From: JANQOH01 sp965200095 | GTDB lineage: Bacteria; Pseudomonadota; Alphaproteobacteria; UBA7887 | Length of the DNA stretch: 64,000 nucleotides | Assembly: GCA_965200095.1 (NCBI GenBank) | Contig: OZ241350.1 | Span: 2,852,001 to 2,916,000 of the forward strand | Reading direction: 5' to 3' | Shown here: positions 34,795-43,887 of the stretch, piece after piece | Position numbering within the stretch: the first letter of the stretch is position 1 | Layout: each line of letters opens with the position of its first letter | Program-made: the position numbers and the translations under genes | The notes under the pieces: generated by a model | Told to the model about the DNA's origin: nothing | Database searches by the model: none | The model's input: the letters and a program-made list of their open reading frames with translations, nothing else

Positions 34795-35887
34795 GGCGGC
34801 CGTTGTTCCGACGCACGGAAGGGCGCAACCTATCCTGCGACTCGCCGCTGCGCCGGGCCCGCTCGCCGCAGCCGCCTTTCGGCGGGCGACGACCTTCCGC
34901 GGGGGGCGAGTATCCGATCCGTTCCTTCACCAGGTAAAGCGGCCGCCTTTTCGCCTCCCCGTAAATGCGACCGACATACTCTCCGACAACGCCGATCATC
35001 GTGAGCTGGATGCCGCCGAGGAACAGTATGGAAATGAAGAGCAATGTCCAGCCTGTGACCCATGAATCGCCGAACAGCCTGAGCGCCAGAGCGTAGACGA
35101 TGCCCGCTCCCGCCGCCCCGGAGACGAGAAACCCCAGCCACGTCGCAAGCCGCAGCGGCGCCAGGGAGAACGACACGACCCCGCTCGCGGCGAAGCGCAG
35201 CATCTTGCGCAACGGGTATTTGGTCTCGCCCGCAGCGCGCGGGTCCCGCCGGTAGGGGACAGCTTCCTGACGGAAGCCGGCCCACGCCACCAGGCCGCGC
35301 ACGAAGCGGTCGCGCTCGGGCATGGCCGCCAGGGCGTCCACGACACTGCGGTCCATGAGCTGGAAATCGCCGGAATCGATACGGATGGGCGCATCGGAGA
35401 AAAAGGCGAGAACGCGATAGAACGCTGCCGCCGTCCAGCGCTTGAATGCGGTCTCTCCGGCGCGCGCGATGCGTCGGCCGTAAGCGACATCGGCGCCGGC
35501 GCGCCAGCGCTCCAGCATTTCGGCGATGATTTCCGGCGGATCCTGCAAGTCGGCGTCGATAATCGCCACGATGTCGCCGGTCGCCTCCGTCAAGCCGGCG
35601 GTAAGCGCCGTCTGGTGCCCGAAATTGCGCGACAGGGCGAGCACCCGAACACGCGAATCGACACGCGCGAACTCCCGCAGCAAGTCCGGCGTGGAGTCGC
35701 CACTGCCGTCATCGACGTAAAGTATCTCCCAGGCGACGCCGGACAGGCCGTCCAGCACGCCGGAAAGGCGGGCATGAGTCAAGTTTATGACAGCTTCCTC
35801 GTCGTAACAGGGCACAACGACCGACAAGAGGGGAAGATTCGATGCCGAACCGCCCTCCGCTTCCGGCGTTTTCGGATCCGGGGCCAC
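34760..35887 (-). CDS. GT2 polyprenyl-phosphate glycosyltransferase (GtrB/DPM1-like) with two C-terminal helices
   Basis: 375 residues from a GTG at 35887, 4 bp after the stop of the upstream gene. The GT-A domain shows LSVVVPCYDEEAVI, LYVDDGSGDST, LSRNFGHQTALTAGL and the metal-binding IIDADLQDPPEII. After residue about 230, GVVSFSLAPLRLATWLGFLV and GWTLLFISILFLGGIQLTMIG are two membrane helices, as in GtrB/ArnC. It transfers a hexose from a nucleotide sugar to polyprenyl phosphate at the cytosolic face. It is the middle gene of a three-gene operon. Confidence 0.92.
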   Translation of the reverse strand: MAPDPKTPEAEGGSASNLPLLSVVVPCYDEEAVINLTHARLSGVLDGLSGVAWEILYVDDGSGDSTPDLLREFARVDSRVRVLALSRNFGHQTALTAGLTEATGDIVAIIDADLQDPPEIIAEMLERWRAGADVAYGRRIARAGETAFKRWTAAAFYRVLAFFSDAPIRIDSGDFQLMDRSVVDALAAMPERDRFVRGLVAWAGFRQEAVPYRRDPRAAGETKYPLRKMLRFAASGVVSFSLAPLRLATWLGFLVSGAAGAGIVYALALRLFGDSWVTGWTLLFISILFLGGIQLTMIGVVGEYVGRIYGEAKRRPLYLVKERIGYSPPAEGRRPPKGGCGERARRSGESQDRLRPSVRRNNGRHAPSRNGAISP

Positions 35888-35891
35888 CGGT

Positions 35892-38477
35892 CTATCCCGA
35901 ACCGGACGCCGCAGGCGCCGGACCCGCCGCCGGTCCGGAGAGGCCGTCGAACGGTATCTCCGCAGCCCAAACCCTGCCTCCGCCGTCGAACTGCCCGGTG
36001 CGCGCGTATGCGACGCTCCACGCAGGCAGCCGACGGACCGCCACGCACTTGCCGTCGAACCGCCACCCGACATCCGCAAAATCGAAATCGAGGTTCTCGA
36101 AGCCCCGTTCCGCATGGCGTGCGGGCAAATCGCCCGCATCCTCCGGAAAAACATGCAAAAAGAACCTCGACGCGGTATCCGACCGGGCGCAGGACTCCCT
36201 CGAATAAACCAGCGTGCGCCCGTCGACATGGACATCGAAAAACGACCGAGCCGCCGGAACCCGCGAGGAAATTCGGCGCCATGCCGCGAGACCGCCGCCC
36301 GTTTCGCCGGACAGCCCCGCACCCACCCGGAAAACCGCGCTGCTTCCCAGCCCGGCCACTTCCCGCAGCGCCGCCCGCCCCCGCAAATCGGCAGCGTCGT
36401 AGCCCGGCAACAGGCTCGCGCCGGCATCGGAGACCCAGACAAGGTGATCTCCTTCCCGGGCGTATCGCTCGAGCCACAGCGACACCGCATCCCCAGCGTC
36501 GGAAATGTCCGCTATCTCGTCCCAGACGCCGCTATCGGGCATGAAAGAGCATACTCCCGCCTCGCCGCCATCGACATGCACGGCATACGCCATTGCATTA
36601 TTGCCATAGACCATTCCGGCGGCGAGAGCGCCGCACAGGGCGGACGAACGCGCCGGGTCGGCATTCATGAATTCCATGGTTACAGCCCACAACGGACCCT
36701 TTTCGTCGAGCTGACCGGTCATGATCGATTTCAGGTCGCGAACCGGATCGGGAAGCGACAGCATAGCGACGCATCGCGAACCGTCGCGCATCGCAAAATC
36801 CGCTTCGAAGAACTTGAAATGGCGGCGCTCCCACGCGGAAGAAGCTTTCGGGCGCGAATGAAAAAAGAATTGGGGACGCCAGCCCCCCGATGGAATTCCG
36901 ACCTGGGGAGGTCGGCCGCCGTGAGCGCACGGCTCTTTACGGTATATTATCTTCCCACCGTCACTCGCCAGCCAGATGTCGAAATCGGCGCCCGCGACCG
37001 GCGTCACGCCGGCAAGCAACGCTTCGACGTCATCCTGCCATAGACGTTGCTTGACCAGAACCGCTCCCGCCGGCCAGGCGGCGACAGCCAGAGCGCCGGC
37101 GGCGACGGCGAGCGCCCCGCGCCGCCCCCATAGATGCGAAGCGACCGCCGCGAAGCACGACCAGCACAGGGCCAACAACAGAGACAGATAACGCGCGGAG
37201 CGCTCCGGCAGGTCGTTCGGAAGCATGAACAGCGCGCCGGCTGCCAGTATCAGCCCGATGAACCATAAGCAGGTCGACGCCGGATCGAACTCGCCGTAAC
37301 GGCGCGCGATAAAACCTGCGCCCAGGACAGCGCCTCCCAGGGCGAGGACGGAGAGGGCGATAACGAGGCCCCCCTGGTTCTTCGTCATCGAAGGCGTCAC
37401 CGCTACGAACGCCCGGTTGGTGAGGTCGTTCCAGTCCCTTCTCTCGGGCGAGACGGTTCGTTTCAGGTGATGCTGCAACTTGCCGAACAGACTATCCGCC
37501 ACGAATCCGCCGACGATGCCGCTCTCCCCGCCGTAGGTCCGGTCGAAAACCACCGCCTTGGTCGCCTGCCCAAAACCGAAGCAGACGACGAATCCGGCAG
37601 CATAGATGGCGATACACCGAAGCGCTTGCCGGGCCCGGGAGCGCAGCGTCCCGCCCTCCCGCGCCAGCCAGACGATCATGCCAAGCAATGCAACGACGAG
37701 AAAATTATGTCCGTCGAAAAACCATAAATACGACGACGCCATGCCCGCCGCAAAGCAAAACGGCGGCGCCGCCCGCAACGTGCGACGGTTTGTCAGCAAC
37801 AACGCGAAGATGGCCGCCACCGCCACTGCCCACAGATACGGCAGCCCATTGGACGGCCCGGAATAACTCGCAATCCCGGCAAATGCGAGCCCGAAGGCAA
37901 CCGGCGGAAGAGCAGCCGCCAGCGCTCCTGGCCCATGTATCGCCATTGCCCCCGCAAACAGCAGCCATGCTGCGCCAGTGGCGATCCCGACGAAGCGGTA
38001 GAACTCGGCGACCGATAACCAGCGCAATGCGATGGCGAAAATCGCCTTGCCGCCCCACCAATAACGGGGCTTCACCGGGTAGGAACCGACATCCACGCCG
38101 ACCGACGCCGCTTTCGCCTCAGCACAATAATTGCTGTGCCGCGATTCCGTATGTAGCCCCCTCAAAACCACGGCATCGACAAGCGGGCCGTAACCGCCCG
38201 TGTCCCTCGCGCCAGCGAGGACCATGGCGGATATCTGGCAGTGCTCGAACGCCGCGTCGATCGCGATGTCGCTGTCCGACTCGCCCGTGAGCGGCGCGGC
38301 GGCGAAGCGCTGCTGTGCCAGTTCGTAGGGAATGCCGTTGCCCAGGTGATGCAGCCAGAAAAAGAAAGCGGTCGCCGCAATGGCGGCGGCGGCGTAAAGG
38401 CATAACGAACGCAGCGCTCGCCATAGCGTCGGACCTGCTGCGCCGGCGGCCGGCGGGGCGGCGATACGTCCGTTCAT
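35892..38477 (-). CDS. Polytopic membrane protein with two FFLHVFP-type periplasmic modules (paralogue of the fusion's N-terminal half)
   Basis: 861 residues from the ATG at 38477; a TTG at 38519 would add 14. The first 480 residues are a membrane domain clearly homologous to the transposon-borne fusion (shared FFFWLHHLGNGIPYELAQQR, KPRYWWGGKA, SYLWFFDGHNFL, FMLPNDLPERSARYL). Two soluble modules follow, about 500-610 (FDIWLASDGGKIIYRKEPC, FFFHSRPKA, SRCVAMLSLP, TGQLDEKGPLWAV) and about 760-850 (DVHVDGRTLVYSRESC, FFLHVFPEDAGDLP, GKCVAVRRLPAWSV, TGQFDGGGRVWAAEI). It is first in an operon with GT2 and flippase genes, so it is probably a GT-C-like transferase or accessory using a lipid-linked sugar. 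The function is inferred from context only. Confidence 0.8.
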   Translation of the reverse strand: MNGRIAAPPAAGAAGPTLWRALRSLCLYAAAAIAATAFFFWLHHLGNGIPYELAQQRFAAAPLTGESDSDIAIDAAFEHCQISAMVLAGARDTGGYGPLVDAVVLRGLHTESRHSNYCAEAKAASVGVDVGSYPVKPRYWWGGKAIFAIALRWLSVAEFYRFVGIATGAAWLLFAGAMAIHGPGALAAALPPVAFGLAFAGIASYSGPSNGLPYLWAVAVAAIFALLLTNRRTLRAAPPFCFAAGMASSYLWFFDGHNFLVVALLGMIVWLAREGGTLRSRARQALRCIAIYAAGFVVCFGFGQATKAVVFDRTYGGESGIVGGFVADSLFGKLQHHLKRTVSPERRDWNDLTNRAFVAVTPSMTKNQGGLVIALSVLALGGAVLGAGFIARRYGEFDPASTCLWFIGLILAAGALFMLPNDLPERSARYLSLLLALCWSCFAAVASHLWGRRGALAVAAGALAVAAWPAGAVLVKQRLWQDDVEALLAGVTPVAGADFDIWLASDGGKIIYRKEPCAHGGRPPQVGIPSGGWRPQFFFHSRPKASSAWERRHFKFFEADFAMRDGSRCVAMLSLPDPVRDLKSIMTGQLDEKGPLWAVTMEFMNADPARSSALCGALAAGMVYGNNAMAYAVHVDGGEAGVCSFMPDSGVWDEIADISDAGDAVSLWLERYAREGDHLVWVSDAGASLLPGYDAADLRGRAALREVAGLGSSAVFRVGAGLSGETGGGLAAWRRISSRVPAARSFFDVHVDGRTLVYSRESCARSDTASRFFLHVFPEDAGDLPARHAERGFENLDFDFADVGWRFDGKCVAVRRLPAWSVAYARTGQFDGGGRVWAAEIPFDGLSGPAAGPAPAASGSG

Positions 38478-38841
38478 GAAACTTCCGGGCTGCGTCGCCG
38501 CAACTTCCTCAAGCGGCAACCCCGCCCGGCGGCGGCATCGAACCCCGCCGGACAGGCGGAAACGACCTTAACCCGCCGGCGGCTGTCGCGCGCGATTTCC
38601 CTGCCGTCCCCGACGCCTTCCGCCAACTCCCGTTCCGGCTGAAGATTACGGCGATGTCCAGCCGGTTCACGGGCGCCATCCGGACAACAGCCGGCCCCGG
38701 GCGAAGGTCGACGCCCGTTTCCCGCGGAACGCAGGTCGTCTCGACAGGCCCGCCCGCCGGTTCCGGGGCGTGCGCCCGATACCGGAGCAGCCGGCTTTCC
38801 ACGGCGACGCCCCGGAAGCATAACCGACGCACTCGCCGCGT
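38478..38841. other. Gene-free interval in the glycan locus
   Basis: 364 bp between the start of the 861-residue protein and the stop of the upstream glycosyltransferase. I see no credible gene, repeat or hairpin here. It should hold the promoter of the three-gene operon. Confidence 0.5.
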
Positions 38842-40005
38842 TCACCGGCGCCCCGTCCGCATCGACAGCAACGAAAGCAGGAAAGCGCCGAACATCGCCT
38901 GCGCGCCGATGACCAGCAACATCACAGCGGCGATCGACAGCCGGAGGCGCGCCTCCACCTCAATGCCGCCGGCCCATGCGAACAGACTCCGGACGCTTCC
39001 CGCCGCGCCGGACAGGGCGAGCGCGAACCCGGCCGCCAGCGCCCACTCCAGAACGTGACGCTCGCGCACGAAGGCGGCGAGGCGCCCCTCGATCAAACCG
39101 ACCGACTCGCACCGGACGCGCGCAAGAAGATGGAACCCCACCGCCTGCGCGCCGCAGATGGCGAACGCCGCGCCCGCCAGCATGGTGTACGCTCCGAAAC
39201 GCCCGCCGCTTTCGACCGGGTGGAGGACCGGCGCCAGCACCGCCGGCGCGCTCGCCGCAAGCAGCGCGCAGCCCGGGAACAGGAACAGCCAGCGCGGCGA
39301 CAGCAACAGCAACAGACGCAGATGCCGCCAGCCGTCGCGGAACGCGCGCAAGCGCGACACGCGCTCGGGATCGAGGGCGCGGCGCTGCACGACCGGCGTC
39401 TCGGCGATCCGCATCCCCGCGCGGACGGCCTTGACGATCATCTCGGTCGCGCACTCCATCCCCGGACATCGAAGCCCGAGCGCCCGCGCCGCCTCGACGC
39501 GGAACCCGCGCAACCCGCAATGGAAATCCCCGAGCGGCGCGCCGCTGAGCAGTTTGCCGACGCCCGACAGCAGGGGGTTGCCGATGCGGCGCCGGAGAAA
39601 CGGCATCGCGCCGGGGTCGATTCCCCCGGAGAAGCGGTTGCCGAACACGAAGTCATGCCCCTCGCGCAGCTTGTCCAGAAAGACATCGAGCGCGCCCAGA
39701 TCGTGCTCCCCGTCGCCGTCTCCGAGAATCGCGTAACGACCGGCCGCCGCCTCGACGCCGGCGACGATCGCATTGCCGTATCCCGCCCGCGCCTCATGCA
39801 CGACCCGCGCTCCGGCCGCGCGCGCCACGGCCGCCGAACGGTCGCGACTGCCGTTGTCCACGACCACGACTTCGCCGGCGGCGTCCCGGCGTTTCAGGAA
39901 CCCCAGCGCCTCGCTCACGCAATGCGCTATCGCCTTCTCCTCGTCGCGACAGAGGATAAGGATAGACAGCTCCAGCTCGCCGGCGCGGGGCGTCGGTTCC
40001 GTCAT
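38842..40005 (-). CDS. GT2 glycosyltransferase with C-terminal membrane helices
   Basis: 387 residues. The GT-A domain reads LSILILCRDEEKAI, VVVVDNGSRDRSAAVARAAG, RAGYGNAIVAGVEAA and ILGDGDGEHDLGALD (the DGD is the likely metal site), then FGNRFSGGIDPGAMPFLRRRIGNPLL, typical of dolichyl/undecaprenyl-phosphate hexosyltransferases. After residue about 225, four or more hydrophobic helices follow (LLLLLSPRWLFLFPGCALLA onward). It is on the same strand as the downstream operon, but the 364-bp gap argues for a separate transcript. Confidence 0.9.
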   Translation of the reverse strand: MTEPTPRAGELELSILILCRDEEKAIAHCVSEALGFLKRRDAAGEVVVVDNGSRDRSAAVARAAGARVVHEARAGYGNAIVAGVEAAAGRYAILGDGDGEHDLGALDVFLDKLREGHDFVFGNRFSGGIDPGAMPFLRRRIGNPLLSGVGKLLSGAPLGDFHCGLRGFRVEAARALGLRCPGMECATEMIVKAVRAGMRIAETPVVQRRALDPERVSRLRAFRDGWRHLRLLLLLSPRWLFLFPGCALLAASAPAVLAPVLHPVESGGRFGAYTMLAGAAFAICGAQAVGFHLLARVRCESVGLIEGRLAAFVRERHVLEWALAAGFALALSGAAGSVRSLFAWAGGIEVEARLRLSIAAVMLLVIGAQAMFGAFLLSLLSMRTGRR

Positions 40006-40118
40006 CGCAAACCCGTCGAAAATATGGGACCCGGAACGGGCGGGACTCGTGCTCCCGATGCAGGGCGACTATAGCGGTCGTCCCGCGCCACGCAACCGGG
40101 CAACGCGCAACTGTCGCC

Positions 40119-40683
40119 AACATGCGCAGGCTTGGGCGCATGTCCGTTCGGTCGCGGGGGCGTGTGCGGCGAGCTGCCTGAGGGGTGGGCGTCCCGGGGC
40201 TTTTCGGCGGAGGGCGGGCATGGGGAAGACGGCGCCGTTTTCGACGAGGGTTTCGAGGGTGCGGCCCACAGCACTCTCAATGGCGTCGAAACCCCGGCGT
40301 CGCATGAGGACGCCGGTTTCGCGCTTGCCCCGCATCGGGTTGTCGTTGCGCGCCTCCCGCCCGGCCGCCGGCGCCGGCGACCATTTTGCCCGGCGCACGC
40401 GATGGGGGCGCCGCGAGAGCGGCTCGAGGCGTCCGCTTCGGCGCGTTTTCGCCAGCGATACAGGGCCGAAAGGGGAACCCCGACCGTCGCCACCGAGCGG
40501 GCGTCCAGGCCATCCTCTCGGGCCTGCCTCCAGCACTCGAGAGCGTCGCGTGTAATCTGTCTCGGCAGGCCAATAACCTGCATGGGGCCTCCATCGGCTG
40601 TTTCGTCACACCGAACAGCTTCTTCGGAGACCCCACTCCGCCTGCATGCCTCGTCTCTCACATGTGTCCAAACCAAATCACTA
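40119..40683 (-). pseudogene. Decayed IS481-family remnant (N-terminal third of a transposase)
   Basis: The right end CTCACATGTGTCCAAACC and a start MQVIGLPRQITRDALE match the intact element at 25-26 kb. The HTH (VGVPLSALYRWRKRAE) is readable, but frame changes follow within about 60 codons. The match continues out of frame to about 40120 with an internal deletion; the catalytic core and left end are gone. It lacks the 60-bp palindrome of the intact copy. Confidence 0.85.
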
Positions 40684-40871
40684 CCGGAGCACGAGTGAGA
40701 CCTCTGCATAACTCGTTTCGCCTGTGGCAGGCTCGCGTTCCCGGCGTTTTACGATGTTTCCGAACCCGCCGTCGGCGTATGACGATGCGTGACGGAATTG
40801 GGAACATCCGCCCCCTGCCCCGGTAATTCCCGCGAAAGAGCATGTGAAGAAATCGAGAGACGCCTCTATTC

Positions 40872-40981
40872 TTCGTCATTCCCGCGAAAGCGGGAATCTG
40901 CTTGCGGCGTTTCCGTAAGAAAAACCGCGCCGATATTGCGGACGGCCGCCTCCGGATTCCCGCTTTCGCGGGAATGACGAA
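40872..40981. repeat. REP-pair unit, copy 1
   Basis: CGTCATTCCCGCGAAAGCGG and its complement enclose a conserved middle (GATATTGCGGACGGCCGCCT). Further outward, AGACGCCTCTA pairs with TAGAGGCGTCT, making a hairpin of about 140 nt. Confidence 0.85.
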
Positions 40982-41163
40982 TAGTAGAGGCGTCTCACGA
41001 CTTTTTCACACCCGCCTTCGAGCGTGTGAAGAAATCGCGCGCCTCTCATCGTGACGGAGGGATCGCCGAGGTATCGGCATTGCAAAAGACAATACCCATC
41101 GAATAATACTTCGTCATTCCCGCGAATAGAGCGTGTGAAGAAATCGGACAGATTTACAAATAC

Positions 41164-41270
41164 TCGTCATTCCCGCGAAAGCGGGAATCCGTTGCGGCGT
41201 TTCCGTAATAAAAACGGGCCGATATTGCGGACGGCCGCCTCCGGATTCTCGCTTTCGCGGGAATGACGAA
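41164..41270. repeat. REP-pair unit, copy 2
   Basis: Same unit as 40872-40981, including the middle GATATTGCGGACGGCCGCCT. A half unit (one arm only) follows at about 41442-41470. Confidence 0.85.
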
Positions 41271-41523
41271 GAGTAGTAGCGTCTCTCGATTTCTTCACGC
41301 GCTCTTTCTCGGGAAAGAGAAAAGGCGGATTTTCGCAATCTCATCGAGCATCGTTATGCTCCGCCGGTGAGTTCGGGAGCGTCGCAAAACCGCGGAACCG
41401 CGATCCTGCCGCAAGCGAAACCGGTTATGCAGAGGTCTCACTTCGTCATTCCCGCGAAAGCGGGAATCCGGAGGCGGTGCGCGTAAGACTCTCCGATGTT
41501 TTTCTTGCGGAAACGGCGGGCTA

Positions 41524-42702
41524 GTGTCCCGCTTCTGAAGTTTGTATGATAATGTGTGTGATTGTGTGGCTTGCGGGGAGGTCATGGGATGGGGCGTCGT
41601 GCGGGTCGGCCGGTTGCCGCCGTGGTGTTGAGCGACGAGGAACGGTCGTATCTTGAGCGTCGGGTTCGTAGTCGTCGTGTGGGTCGCGGATTGTCGGAGC
41701 GTTGCCGCATCGTCCTGCGTTGCGCCGATGGTTTGACGAACAAGGCGGTTGCTGCGGAAGTCGGCGTGCATGAACACACGGTCGGCAAGTGGCGCCGTCG
41801 CTTCCTGAAGGATCGCGTTGAGGGGTTGTCGGACGCGCCGCGTTCGGGGCGTCCGCGCAGCATAGAAGACGCCCGGGTGGCCGAGGTTGTCCGGCGGACG
41901 CTCGACGCGTCGCCGGTCGACGCCACCCATTGGTCGATCCGCTCGATGGCCCGGGAAGTGGGGCTTTCCCCGGCGTCGGTGCAACGGATCTGGAAGGCGT
42001 TCGGTCTGCAACCGCACCGGTCGGAGACGTTCAAGCTTTCCGGCGACCCGCAGTTCGTGGACAAGGCGCCGACATTGTCGGCCTCTATCTGTCGCCGCCG
42101 GATCGCGCGCCGGTGCTCTGCGTCGACGAAAAGAGCCGGATACAGGCGCTCGACCGCACCCGGCCCGTCCTGCCCATGACGCCGGGCATGGCCGAGAGGC
42201 GAACCCACGACTATCGGCGCAATGGGACGACCTCGCCGTTCGCCGCCCTCGACATCGCCACCGGTTTCGTCATCGGCAAGTGCTACAAGCGCCACCGGGC
42301 GCGGGAGTTCCTCTCCTTCCTCAAGGAAATCGACGCCCATGTTCCCGATGACCTCGATATTCACATCGTCATGGACAACTACGCCACCCACAAGACCGCA
42401 GCGGTGAAATCCTGGATGGCGCGGCGTCCGCGCTATCGTGTTCACTTCACGCCGACCTCGGCGTCCTGGATCAATCGGGTGGAACGCCGGTTCGCCGAAC
42501 TGACGCGCAAGCAGCTGCAAAGGGGCGCGCATAACTCGACGAAACAGCTTGAAGCGGATATCCGCTCTTTCATCGACAAGCACAACCGGAACCCCAAACC
42601 CTTCAGGTGGACGAAATCCGCCGACGATATCCTCGCATCCGTCAAGCGCTTCTGCCATCGCGTCGAGCATACCCTATGCCACGAACTTTAGAGGCAGGAC
42701 AC
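41524..42702 (+). mobile_element. IS630-family insertion sequence, copy 1
   Basis: 1,179 bp with ends GTGTCCCGCTTCTGAAGTTT and (complement of the right end) GTGTCCTGCCTCTAAAGTTC, flanked by TA on both sides (41522-41523, 42703-42704), the IS630/Tc1 target duplication. A second copy of equal length is at 55114-56292. Confidence 0.95.
41589..42691 (+). CDS. IS630-family transposase in two frames, copy 1
   Basis: The first frame begins at ATG 41589, after GGGGAGG, and encodes a winged-HTH (LTNKAVAAEVGVHEHTVGKW) up to SGDPQFVDKA. The second frame takes over at the same point (DIVGLYLSPPDRAPVLCVDE) and carries the DDE core: D in VLCVDEKS, D in HIVMDNYATH, E in NRVERRFAEL. A -1 shift near 42070 joins them into 367 residues. 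The identical break in the second copy suggests either programmed frameshifting or a defect already present before the last transposition. Confidence 0.88.
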
Positions 42703-42889
42703 TAGGATCCGCGCCCGAATCCGCAGCGCCCGCGCCAAACCCGAACAGGGGTCCCCCGGGCGCCCCGCCCCCCGCCGCATTTCCGGCGGTTGCCTGCTCG
42801 GCTCGACTTCCGGCGATGTTGCGAGGCATCGACGGGATGCCCGGGCGCCTCGATTCGATCCGGCTTGTCGTTGTTCGGATATGTTCGTT

Positions 42890-43141
42890 CCGCGAAAGAG
42901 CGTGTGAAAAAATCGAAAAGCTCTACTACTCTTCGTCATTCCCGCGAAAGCGGGAATCTGCTTGCGGCGTTTCCTTAATAAATACGGCCGATATTGCGGA
43001 CGGACGCCTCCGGATTCCCGCTTTCGCGGGAATGACGAAGTACTATTCGGTGGCTATTGTCTTTTACAATGCCGTTACTTCGGCAATCCGGCTGTCATGA
43101 TCGGAGACGCCCGATTTCTTCACACACTCTTTCGCGGGAAT
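42890..43141. repeat. MITE-like element enclosing REP copy 3 and ending inside the amidase gene
   Basis: The outer inverted ends GCGAAAGAGCGTGTGAAAAA and TTTCTTCACACACTCTTTCGC flank about 200 bp. The inner right part (TTGTCTTTTACAATGCCG) recurs inverted at about 41070-41100 (GGCATTGCAAAAGACAATAC). Its right end overlaps the last codons of the amidase. Confidence 0.7.
42932..43039. repeat. REP-pair unit, copy 3
   Basis: Same unit as at 40872. Here it sits inside a larger inverted repeat whose outer ends are CGCGAAAGAGCGTGTGAA (about 42892) and the complement TTCACACACTCTTTCGCG (about 43120-43137). Confidence 0.85.
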
Positions 43142-43887
43142 ACGGCAACGTGAAGCGCGCGCAGTATCGCTGCGCACTCGCTGTCCCAGGCGCCGTCTAT
43201 GCGGCGGGGGCGGAAATGGCGCTGGAAGGCGGTCGCTACGGTTTCGGTGGCGGCGTCGTATTCGCCGGAGGCGTGGAGGTCGTATCCCCAGGCGGCAAGC
43301 GCCGACTGCATGGCGGAAACGGCCGGGCCGCTGCTCCCCGGGCGCAACGCCGGCGCGGCGGGGATCGGGCCGGGAACCTCCGGCCACAGGCCGACTCCGG
43401 CGCGCGCCAGACGCGGCCAGTCGAAGAGCTCGCCGGGGTCGCGCTTGCGCGCCGGAGCAATGTCGGAATGGCCTACGACCCGCCGCGGCGCGACGCCATG
43501 GCGCCGCACGATGTCCCCCGCGAGACGCTCCAGCGCGGCCATCTGCGCTTCGGGGAACGGACGATAGCCGTGTTCGTGTCCGGGGTTAACGAGTTCGATG
43601 CCGATCGAGCGGTCGTTGACGCCGGGCCGGCCGGCCCAGGCCGAAACCCCCGCATGCCACGCGCGCCGCGCCTCCGGAACCAGCCGGTATGCGGTCCCGT
43701 CCTCGTCGATGGCGTAATGGGCGCTCACCCGGGCGCGGGGGTCGCAGAGCCGCTCCAGCGCCGAGGCGGCGTCGCGCATCCCCGTATAGTGCAGCACCAG
43801 CATATCCACTGCGCCGCCCGGCGGGCGCGGGTCGCTGTTGGGGGACGGGCGGTCGACGATGGCGACTCCGCCGGTCAGGAGAGCCAC
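43120..43887 (-). CDS. N-acetylmuramoyl-L-alanine amidase (Amidase_2) with peptidoglycan-binding domain
   Basis: 255 residues. The amidase domain (about 1-165) has MLVLHYTGMRDA (first zinc His), HYAIDEDGTAYRLV, RRAWHAGVSAW, NDRSIGIELVNPGHEHG and VVGHSDIAPARKRDPGELF (second His and the Asp/Cys-position residue). Residues about 180-245 are a PG_binding_1 domain (LRPGSSGPAVSAMQSALAAW, AFQRHFRPRRIDG). There is no signal peptide, so it is probably an AmpD/AmiD-type recycling enzyme. The GTG start at 43887 overlaps def by 13 bp. The last residues, VFPRKSV and the stop, are encoded by the end of a MITE, so the natural C-terminus was replaced. Confidence 0.9.
   Translation of the reverse strand: MALLTGGVAIVDRPSPNSDPRPPGGAVDMLVLHYTGMRDAASALERLCDPRARVSAHYAIDEDGTAYRLVPEARRAWHAGVSAWAGRPGVNDRSIGIELVNPGHEHGYRPFPEAQMAALERLAGDIVRRHGVAPRRVVGHSDIAPARKRDPGELFDWPRLARAGVGLWPEVPGPIPAAPALRPGSSGPAVSAMQSALAAWGYDLHASGEYDAATETVATAFQRHFRPRRIDGAWDSECAAILRALHVAVFPRKSV

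Larger units (their letters stand above)
40695..41441. repeat. Non-coding 747-bp inverted-repeat element filled with smaller palindromes
   Basis: The ends are perfect 18-bp inverted repeats (GTGAGACCTCTGCATAAC at 40695-40712; complement at 41424-41441). Similarity continues inward for about 100 bp on each side (TTTCGCCTGTGGCAGG versus TTTCGCTTGCGGCAGG). The interior has no gene but holds two 110-bp REP-pair units. The ends resemble IS5-type termini, so this is probably a transposase-less derivative invaded by smaller repeats. Confidence 0.75.

Noticed and set aside
40872..43039. Repeated hairpins as a possible CRISPR array
   Set aside because: Only three full units, irregular spacing, each an inverted pair with a conserved middle. 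This is a REP/MITE-type structure, and no cas gene is present.
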